A stretch of DNA of 64,000 nt from Streptomyces acidiscabies (GTDB lineage: Bacteria > Actinomycetota > Actinomycetes > Streptomycetales > Streptomycetaceae): contig NZ_JAGJBY010000001.1 of assembly GCF_020010905.1 (NCBI RefSeq), positions 5,042,001 to 5,106,000 on the forward strand, given 5' to 3'. Within the stretch, counting starts at the first letter, position 1; every line of letters begins with the position of its first letter. The translations under genes were made by a program, and so were the position numbers. The notes beneath the pieces are model-generated. The model made no database searches, was not told where the DNA came from, and saw nothing but the letters and a program-made list of their open reading frames with translations. Shown piece after piece: positions 46,430-53,342 of the stretch.

Positions 46430-47765
46430 AGAGCACCGCGCTCTCCTGGAAAAGATCTATCCGCTCCCGTTTCCGGGCCCGCAGATCCGGATCACGCACC
46501 CCCAGCCCGGGCCGGTCGGCCAGACAGAGCACACCCACCTTTCCCTGATGCACGTTCGACGAGACCGCGTGCGTCGCCTCCCCCACGCCGTCCAGGGGAT
46601 ACGTCCGCGACAGCACCGGGTGAATACTGCCGCGCACGACCAGCTCGTTGGCGGCCCACGCCTCGCTGTAGTTCGCCATGTGCGAGCCGACGATCCGCTT
46701 GACGTGCATCCACAGGTGACGGTTGTCGTAGGTGTGCTGGTAGCCGCTCGTCGACGCACAGGTCACCACGCACCCGCCGCGCGCCGCGACCATGACGCTC
46801 ACCCCGAAGGTGTCCCGCCCGGGATGCTCGACGACGATGTCCGGGTCGTCCCCCGCCAGCTTGCGCACCGCGCCCCGGAACCGGCTCCACTCGCTGAGCC
46901 GGGGCCGCTCCTCCTCGTCCCAGAACACGAAGTCCTCCGCCGCCCGGTCCACGACCAGCTCGGCCCCCATCCGGCGGCACAGCTCCGCCTTCGCCGGCGA
47001 CGACACGACACAGACGGGGATCGCCCCGCCGTTCAGGGCCAGCTGCGTCGCGTACGCGCCGACACCGCCCGCCGCACCCCAGATCAGCACCCGCTGCCCC
47101 TGCTTCATCGCCGCCCCGTGATGGGACACCAACTGCCGGTACGCGGTGGACAGTCCGACCCCCAGCGACGCCGCCTCCTCCCACGTGAGGTGCCCCGGCT
47201 TCGGCATCAGCTGGTTCGCCTTGACGAGGGAGATCTCCGCGAGCCCGCCGAAGTTCGTCTCGTACCCCCACACCCGCTGCCCCGGATCGAGGAGCGTGTC
47301 GTCGTGCCCGCCCGGCGTCTGGAGATCCGGCTGGAGACAGTGCGCGACGACCTCGTCCCCCGGCTTCCACTCCCGCACCCCCGCCCCGGTGCGCAGCACG
47401 ATCCCCGACAGGTCGGAGCCCAGGACGTGGTACGGCAGATCGTGCCGCGCGCCCTCCGGCGAGAGCTTGCCGAGGGTGCGCAGGAACCGGAAGGTCGGGA
47501 CGGGCGCGAACAGCGCCGACCACACGGTGTTGTAGTTGATCGAGCTGGCCATCGTCGCGACGAGCACCTCGTCGTACGCGAGTTCAGGGGTCGCGACCTC
47601 CTGCACATGGATCGTCCTGCGGGGGTCGCGCTGCTCGACGGGCGTACGGGCGAGGGCGCGCTGGTCGGCGGCGAGGGTCACGGCGGCCCGGTAGCTGTCC
47701 GGGACGTCGCACGCGGCGACGGCGAAGGGGTCGTCCGCCGCCGCGGCGGCACGCAGTCGGCTCAT
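46428..47765 (-). CDS. ccr: Crotonyl-CoA carboxylase/reductase
   Basis: A 445-residue medium-chain reductase with CCR hallmarks: SSINYNTVWSALF near 72-84, HVLGSDLSGIVLRTG, the nucleotide loop WGAAGGVGAYATQLALNGG, EHPGRDTFGVSV, and ASTSGYQHTYDNRHLWMHVKR near 338-358. CCRs reduce alpha,beta-unsaturated acyl-CoA with NADPH and CO2 to give ethylmalonyl-CoA or longer alkylmalonyl-CoA extender units. Its ATG overlaps the KS-CLF stop (ATGA), so it is coupled to that gene. No AT in the window has an obvious ethylmalonyl signature. Its product may therefore feed a module outside the window or the small iterative synthase next door. Confidence 0.94.
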   Translation of the reverse strand: MSRLRAAAAADDPFAVAACDVPDSYRAAVTLAADQRALARTPVEQRDPRRTIHVQEVATPELAYDEVLVATMASSINYNTVWSALFAPVPTFRFLRTLGKLSPEGARHDLPYHVLGSDLSGIVLRTGAGVREWKPGDEVVAHCLQPDLQTPGGHDDTLLDPGQRVWGYETNFGGLAEISLVKANQLMPKPGHLTWEEAASLGVGLSTAYRQLVSHHGAAMKQGQRVLIWGAAGGVGAYATQLALNGGAIPVCVVSSPAKAELCRRMGAELVVDRAAEDFVFWDEEERPRLSEWSRFRGAVRKLAGDDPDIVVEHPGRDTFGVSVMVAARGGCVVTCASTSGYQHTYDNRHLWMHVKRIVGSHMANYSEAWAANELVVRGSIHPVLSRTYPLDGVGEATHAVSSNVHQGKVGVLCLADRPGLGVRDPDLRARKRERIDLFQESAVL

Positions 47766-50005
47766 CGGCTGCTCCTTGTCTGCCGGCGGAGGGTGATCAC
47801 GGGTCCCGGCTCGCCGTCCGCCGGTCCCACCGAGGTCTCGGCCGCGTCCGCGTGCAGGGCGCGCAGCACCGCGAGGACACCGTCGGCGGCGGCGAACGTC
47901 TCCCCGGCCACAGGCGCCCGACGGGGCGCGCGCTGCCAGGCACTGCCGAGGCGGGTGAGGGGAACGAGGCCGTGCGCACGGGCCACGGACTCCCGGGCCA
48001 GCGCCAGCAGGAACGCCCCCTCGGCGACGTCCCCGAGCCCCATGAAACGCGCGAACTCCGGGCGGCTGTTGGCACTGACACCCAGCACGAGCGCCATGTC
48101 CAGCTCACCGTGGGCCAGTTGCCGGGCCGCGACATGGACGGCGGTGAACCCGCTGTCCACCAGCATCGTGACCCCGCCCAGGTCGTACCGGTTGGCGATA
48201 CGGGCCGCGACGACGTTCGGCAGGATCCCCGGCAGTGTGTCCTTCGTCGTCGGCGGGGTCACCGCCCGCAGCCCGGCGACGTACTCGGCGAACGCCGCCC
48301 GGTCGGCGCCCTCCAGCAGCGCGTCCAGCTCGGCGGCGTGGCAGCGCACGAGGTTGTCCGACGCGGACGGCTGAGGGCCGGACGCCGCCGCGACCACCCC
48401 GGTCGTGGCCCGCACCGGATCCCACAGCTCGCCGTGCTCGGCGCCGAACAGCGCCGTCACCCGCAACGCCATCAGCTGGCCCGCGTCGGTGGCCCGCACG
48501 GTCGGCGGCGGCAGCCGGACGTCCGGGAACGGCGGCGCCGGATACCGGTCGCCGAACGTCCGCGGACCCGGCAGCACACCACCGCGCAGCCATCGCGCCA
48601 CCTCCCCGGGCCCCGGATCACCGGGAAGATGCGCGGTCCAGGCGAGCACGACCACCGGATCGGCGTCCGGCACCGGACGCGACGTAGGCACCTCGGCCCG
48701 GTCGGCGATCAGGAGATGCCCGTTGGTCCCCCCGAACCCGAAGGCGGAGACCCCCACGACACGGGCCCTGCGCCGGTCCTCGGGCCACGGGACGTCGGTG
48801 ACCGGCACCCGCACCCGGTCCGCGTACGGCGCACTCGCACCGAACGAGGTGAACCGGGCCTGCGCCGGGATCGCGCCCTCCCACAGCGCCGTCAGCGCCT
48901 CGATCACCGAGACCACCCCGGAACTCCAGGCGCTGTGCCCCAGCAGCGACTTGTTCGACCCGCACCACACCCCGCCCGCGCCCGTGGCGCCGGCCAGCGT
49001 CCGCAGCTCGACCGCGTCCCCGACCGAGGTCCCCGTCCCGTGCGCGAGCACCCAGTCCACGTCGTCGGCGGACACCCCCGCAGCCCGCCGGGCCCGCTCC
49101 AGACACCGGCTCTGCCCCACCGGGTTCGGCGCGTAGATCGCCGTACCCCGGCCGTCCGACGACCCGCCGAACCCGAGCAGCACCCCCAGCACCGGATCAC
49201 CGTCCTCGACGGCCCGCTCCAGGAGCTTGAGGACGACGACGCCCGCGCCGTCGGAGAACAGGGTGCCGTCGGCGCGCTCGTCGAAGACACGGACGTCCTC
49301 CCCGGGACTGAGCCCGCGCAGCTTCGCGAAGGTCACGTTGTAGCGGGGCGTCACCGCCGACACACCGCCGCAGACGGCGAGGTCGCAGGAGCCGTCGAGG
49401 AGCCCCAGGACACCGAGGCCGATCGTGTACAGCGACGACGAGCACGCGGCGTCGACGACCGCGAACTCGCAGTCGGCGGGCAGCAGTCCGGACGCGGCGC
49501 TGCGCGCGATCCGGTCCGGCAGGGTGTCGCGCGGCGGACCACCGCCGTACACCAGGGACCGCAGCCGGTCCGCGGCCTTCGGGTCGGTGTGCCGGCCGGC
49601 GACCGCCTCGGCGAGGACCGCGCGCTCGGCGCGGTCGCCGATGAGGGAACTGGTGCCGACGTAGTAGGCGTACCGGTCGGTGGCGCGGACGGCGACGTCC
49701 GTACGCGCCTGGAGGAGGCAGTGCCGCAGCCACAGCGCGGTGCGGTCGGCCTCGTCGTGGACACCGGCCGCGATCTCCCCGGCGAGCACGGGATGCGGCC
49801 GGAAGTCGTGCAGGAAACCCGAGGTACGGGTGTAGCAGCGGTCCTCGGCGGCCGGGTCGGCCGACCAGAAGGCGTCCAGCGGATAGCGGTCCGCCGGTTC
49901 CCCGAACACGGGCCGGCCGCCGCGCAGCAGCTTCCACAGCTCGTCCGGGTCACCGGCCCCCGGGACGGCGATGCCCATGCCCACCACGGCGACGCCTGCC
50001 GTCAT
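47762..50005 (-). CDS. Fused ketosynthase/chain-length-factor-like protein (KS-CLF)
   Basis: A 747-residue protein with two ketosynthase folds. The first half has a full triad: Cys188 in DAACSSSL, His322 in LAHGTGT and His357 in NKSLLGHS. The second half (about 450-747) keeps the KS pattern but has Gly near 619 where Cys should be (VDSGFTAVHVA), like a chain-length factor. This order resembles the KS-CLF part of PUFA synthase PfaC, but no DH domains follow. There is no AT, KR or ACP in the protein; AT and ACP come from the gene 6 bp upstream. Together they form a minimal iterative condensing system. The product is unknown. Confidence 0.88.
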   Translation of the reverse strand: MTAGVAVVGMGIAVPGAGDPDELWKLLRGGRPVFGEPADRYPLDAFWSADPAAEDRCYTRTSGFLHDFRPHPVLAGEIAAGVHDEADRTALWLRHCLLQARTDVAVRATDRYAYYVGTSSLIGDRAERAVLAEAVAGRHTDPKAADRLRSLVYGGGPPRDTLPDRIARSAASGLLPADCEFAVVDAACSSSLYTIGLGVLGLLDGSCDLAVCGGVSAVTPRYNVTFAKLRGLSPGEDVRVFDERADGTLFSDGAGVVVLKLLERAVEDGDPVLGVLLGFGGSSDGRGTAIYAPNPVGQSRCLERARRAAGVSADDVDWVLAHGTGTSVGDAVELRTLAGATGAGGVWCGSNKSLLGHSAWSSGVVSVIEALTALWEGAIPAQARFTSFGASAPYADRVRVPVTDVPWPEDRRRARVVGVSAFGFGGTNGHLLIADRAEVPTSRPVPDADPVVVLAWTAHLPGDPGPGEVARWLRGGVLPGPRTFGDRYPAPPFPDVRLPPPTVRATDAGQLMALRVTALFGAEHGELWDPVRATTGVVAAASGPQPSASDNLVRCHAAELDALLEGADRAAFAEYVAGLRAVTPPTTKDTLPGILPNVVAARIANRYDLGGVTMLVDSGFTAVHVAARQLAHGELDMALVLGVSANSRPEFARFMGLGDVAEGAFLLALARESVARAHGLVPLTRLGSAWQRAPRRAPVAGETFAAADGVLAVLRALHADAAETSVGPADGEPGPVITLRRQTRSSR

Positions 50006-50011
50006 GGCCGG

Positions 50012-51280
50012 TCACCGCCGCTCGGGAGCGGAGAGCGTCTCGTCGCGCAGCAGGCCGGTCACGAGCGCGGCCAGGTCGGCGACCGTGTCGTAGTCGCCGT
50101 TGTCGGCGACGTGGAACAGGTGCTGGAGGCCGTAGCGGCGCAAGGAGCGCTCCAGGAGCTCGGTCATGCCGAGGGAGTCGACCCCCAGATCGGCCTGGAA
50201 GTGGGCGTCGTCGGTGAGCGTCTCCAACGGGTACTCCAGGAGCTCGGCACAGACGGCGCGGACCGTTTCGAGGACCTCGGGGTCGGCCGCCGTCGCCATG
50301 GACGCCGCCGTCGCCGCCGGGCCCAGGGAGTCGAGCCGGCCCGACAGATCGGGTGCCGTCAGCGCCTCGCGCAGCGGGGCCACGGTGAGCGCGGCGGGCA
50401 GCGTCCCGGAGACCAGCCGGGTCAGGACGTCCAGCGCGCCGCACTCCACGTACGCCGTGACCCCCTCGGCGTCCAGGGCGCGCACGGCGTCGTGGAAGCG
50501 CACCGGGCGCGTCATGTCGTCGACCATGAGCGCGACGACGTCGTCCTCACCGGTCAGGAAGCGGCCGAGCCCGTGGGAGTAGCAGAACCGCTCGCGGGGC
50601 GCCGCCATCGGGACGCTGGGCAGCCTCTGCGCGTAGGCGGCGCTCGCCTTCGCCAGCACCGGGACGTGGAAGGGGAGGACGACCTTCAGCCGGGAGGTAC
50701 GCAGACCCGCGGCCCGCGCCGCGTCCCACACACGGATCAGGTCCCCCTCGGCGCCGCTGACCACCGACTGGCCCGGCGCGTTCACGGACGACACCGCGAC
50801 CGTCGAGGCGTGCACCGAGGCGATCAGCTCCTCGGCCCGCTCCGGATCGGCCTCGACCGCGACCATGCCGCCCGCCGGCGGGGGCGCCTCCCGCAGCGCG
50901 GTATGCCGTTCGCACACGGCCCGCACCGCGTCGCCCGGTGTGAGGACACCGGCGACGGACAGGGCGGCGAACTCGCCCAGGCTGTGCCCGACGACATGGT
51001 CGGCCGTCAGCCCGTACCGGGACTCCAGGAGCGCCGCCAGCGCGAGGGACGTCGCCACAGTGGCGACGTCCATCCGGTCGGGGTCGGACTTGAGCAGCAC
51101 CCCCAGGGAGGGGGCGTTCGGGGAGAACAACAGGGGCCGGACGGGTTTGACCCCGTACTCCGCCGCGGCCTCGTCGATCTCCGCCACCTGATCCGAGATC
51201 AGGTCGGTGTCCGCGCCGAGACCGGCGAACACGCCCGGGAGGTACGACCCTTGGCCGGGGAACAGCAACGCCACCCTCAT
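50012..51280 (-). CDS. Acyltransferase-acyl carrier protein didomain (AT-ACP)
   Basis: 422 residues, ATG with AAGGA 8 nt upstream. The AT domain (about 1-290) has LLFPGQGS at the start, GHSLGEFAAL with Ser near 98, an Arg in CERHTALREA at the position that holds a malonyl carboxylate, and FHVPVL with His near 203. A linker leads to one ACP domain (about 335-415) with GVDSLGM, phosphopantetheine Ser near 368. The AT is of the malonyl-CoA/FabD-PfaB type and unlike the modular ATs in the window. It is the first gene of the AT-ACP / KS-CLF / CCR operon and would charge its own ACP for the KS-CLF. Confidence 0.9.
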   Translation of the reverse strand: MRVALLFPGQGSYLPGVFAGLGADTDLISDQVAEIDEAAAEYGVKPVRPLLFSPNAPSLGVLLKSDPDRMDVATVATSLALAALLESRYGLTADHVVGHSLGEFAALSVAGVLTPGDAVRAVCERHTALREAPPPAGGMVAVEADPERAEELIASVHASTVAVSSVNAPGQSVVSGAEGDLIRVWDAARAAGLRTSRLKVVLPFHVPVLAKASAAYAQRLPSVPMAAPRERFCYSHGLGRFLTGEDDVVALMVDDMTRPVRFHDAVRALDAEGVTAYVECGALDVLTRLVSGTLPAALTVAPLREALTAPDLSGRLDSLGPAATAASMATAADPEVLETVRAVCAELLEYPLETLTDDAHFQADLGVDSLGMTELLERSLRRYGLQHLFHVADNGDYDTVADLAALVTGLLRDETLSAPERR

Positions 51281-51332
51281 CTGGTCATCCTTTCGACGCG
51301 TCGAGCCTAGGAACGGGGCACTGGAGCGTCTG

Positions 51333-51360
51333 CCCCTAAAACGCGGGGGTGCACCCCTAA
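51333..51360. promoter_or_regulatory. Candidate operator: GGGGTGCACCCC palindrome with CCCCTAA repeats
   Basis: A perfect 12-bp palindrome GGGGTGCACCCC (51346-51357) is flanked by CCCCTAA at 51333 and 51354, 21 bp apart (two helical turns). It lies 50-80 bp before the AT-ACP start. TTAGGGG occurs again at 51702-51708, upstream of DUF5988 and the membrane protein. A regulator such as the LAL or SARP could bind; this is inference. Confidence 0.45.
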
Positions 51361-51385
51361 TTGACAGTGGGGTTTCCTGTTCCCG

Positions 51386-51601
51386 CTACTCGGCCACGTA
51401 CGTGTGCCGGCTCCAGATGAACACCACCAACTCCCGCCCCTGCTCACGCACCCGGCGGGCGGTCGGCTCGAAGTGCTCCCAGCGGTTCCCGTTCAGCAGC
51501 CGGAACTTCCTGCCGGTGTCCGGCAGATACCGCAGCCGCTCCGTGTCGGGGAGGAACTCCGGACCGCCGGTCAGGAGGGCATTGGGCTCCTGAGTCACCA
51601 T
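51386..51601 (-). CDS. DUF5988 family small protein
   Basis: 71 residues, ATG with GGAAGG eight bases upstream. The pattern LTGGPEFLPDTERLRYLP, then RWEHFEPTARRV, then ELVVFIWSRHTYVAE is that of DUF5988. These are short actinobacterial proteins often found at the edges of secondary-metabolite clusters and of unknown function. It points the same way as the AT-ACP operon, 105 bp upstream of it, and probably marks the right end of the biosynthetic region. Confidence 0.75.
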   Translation of the reverse strand: MVTQEPNALLTGGPEFLPDTERLRYLPDTGRKFRLLNGNRWEHFEPTARRVREQGRELVVFIWSRHTYVAE

Positions 51602-51767
51602 GGATGCCACCTTCCGTCGTCGGAACCTGCGAGGAAGTGCACCATCCCGCCGACGGCCGTGGGGGACTCCCGGCGGAAGGTAGGGGGGCGCGGGACCGGA
51701 GTTAGGGGTCCCGGCACCCGCCGGGGTGCGATGCTGGCGGACCAGGACGCATCGTGGGGGTCTGCCG

Positions 51768-52316
51768 ATGAGGGCGCAAGACGCGGTGACGATCGCCGCC
51801 GCCGTGCTGGTTCCCGTCGTGACCGCGATCGCGGGCGTGGTGAGTCTGCTGGCGCAGGACCGGCGGGTGCGCCGGTCGCGGGACGGCCGTCGTCGGCTGG
51901 CCTTCGAGGACGCGACGCGACAGGTGGCCTTCGCGGCCGAGTGGCTGAAGGCCAAGCAGCTGACCGCCTCCACACCGGAAGCACTCCACGACCCGGCCAC
52001 GGTGGCGAACCGCTGGCTGGACGAGGCAGCCGCACGGGTCTCCGCGGCCGAGCAGCCCCCCACCGGCGAGGAACCCTACGTCTCGGTCAGCAGACTGCTG
52101 CTGCTCTACCGGCTGCGCCGCCGGTCCGCGAAGGCCATCCGGATCTGCTTCTACGCGGCACTGGGCTTCATGGGCTTCGTGGTCATCGCCATGCTGAACG
52201 ACGCGGCAAGCCGCCGAACCGTCGGCTGGAACGTATCGCTGCTGGTCCTGACCGGCGTACTCGCGCTGCTCCTGCGCTTCTGGGCCGTCTCGACGGACTC
52301 CCGGGACCAGAACTGA
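51768..52316 (+). CDS. Putative membrane protein
   Basis: 182 residues. One hydrophobic helix near 6-26 (VTIAAAVLVPVVTAIAGVVS) is followed by a charged, soluble middle (about 30-115) and two closely spaced C-terminal membrane helices (about 128-145 and 155-172). No family was recognised. The ATG at 51768 begins just before the first membrane helix; a farther upstream in-frame start adds only charged residues. It diverges from DUF5988 with a 166-bp gap. Confidence 0.7.
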   Translation: MRAQDAVTIAAAVLVPVVTAIAGVVSLLAQDRRVRRSRDGRRRLAFEDATRQVAFAAEWLKAKQLTASTPEALHDPATVANRWLDEAAARVSAAEQPPTGEEPYVSVSRLLLLYRLRRRSAKAIRICFYAALGFMGFVVIAMLNDAASRRTVGWNVSLLVLTGVLALLLRFWAVSTDSRDQN

Positions 52317-52574
52317 CACGTCAGCTGTCGTGGACCGACCCGCACAGGCGACCCCGCATCGTGCGGCGCCCCAACCGGCGCGCACACCGACGCCTCGACC
52401 ACAGGGGCCGTGCGCTGGGCGCTCACCGGCCGTGACGAGTGCTACCGGCGCTCACGTCGCGGACTTCGGCACACCAGTGCACCCGCGAGGGACGGCGACG
52501 GCGGGATGCGGCGCGTGAGGCCGGGGCAGTCAACGGAGGCACCTTTCGGCCAACTGATGAAGGACACCTGGAAC

Positions 52575-53273
52575 ATGCTCCGGTTGGCGGTACTGGATCT
52601 GGACGGCACTCTCGTTCCCGGCTTCGCGGCGCTGGCGATGACCGAGGCGCTGCTGGACGTCCCGGGCGCGGACCCGGCTGCCGCGCGTGCGGCGATCGCC
52701 GCGATCCACAGCTATCAGGCCCGCGAGATCGACCACGAGGAGTGCGCTCGCCGTTTCCACGCCGGATACGCGGCGACGGTACGGGGCGTGCCCCCGCAGG
52801 CCCTGGACCGTGCCGGCCGGCTCGCGTGGGAGCAGGTGGGGCGTGAACTCCACCCTTTCGTACGCGACTTGATCGCGTTGCTGCGGGCGCGTGGCCTCAC
52901 CGTGTGCCTGCTGTCGGGCAGCCCTCACCAGGCCGTCCGGCAGGCCGCCACCGATCTCGGTATCGACCCCGACCGGGCCTGGGGAATGACCTTCGCCACC
53001 GGCACCGGACCGGCCCTCGGCCTGCGCGGAGCCAAGCGTGCTGTGCTGCGACGGGTGGAGGCGGCCACTCCGGTCGACTGGGCGCATTCCTTCGCGCTGG
53101 GCGACTCCGCCTCCGACATCGAGGTCCTCGCCCTCGCCGGTCACCCCGTCGCCTTCGAACCGGACCCCCAACTCCGCACCGCCGCCCTGGCCAACGGCTG
53201 GCCCATGGCCGACCGTGACACGGTCCTCGTCGAGACCCGGAGGGCGCTGACCGCCTCGGCCGATCACGGTTGA
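52575..53273 (+). CDS. HAD-superfamily phosphatase (SerB-like, HAD-IB)
   Basis: 232 residues with the four HAD motifs: DLDGTLVP near 6 (nucleophile Asp), LLSGSPHQAV near 113, a Lys in GAKRAVL near 148, and GDSASDIEVL near 172. The helical cap of about 85 residues places it with phosphoserine phosphatase-like HAD-IB enzymes. ATG 52575 has AAGGA 10 nt upstream; an ATG at 52557 is possible but lacks a good site. The 258 bp before it (52317-52574) contain no gene I can support. Its substrate is unknown and a link to the polyketide cluster is not evident. Confidence 0.85.
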   Translation: MLRLAVLDLDGTLVPGFAALAMTEALLDVPGADPAAARAAIAAIHSYQAREIDHEECARRFHAGYAATVRGVPPQALDRAGRLAWEQVGRELHPFVRDLIALLRARGLTVCLLSGSPHQAVRQAATDLGIDPDRAWGMTFATGTGPALGLRGAKRAVLRRVEAATPVDWAHSFALGDSASDIEVLALAGHPVAFEPDPQLRTAALANGWPMADRDTVLVETRRALTASADHG

Positions 53274-53342
53274 TACTGGCCTCGACAGGAACCAGCCGAT
53301 CCGACGTCCCGCCGTCGGGCCGCGCACAGAGCGGAGCACTTC

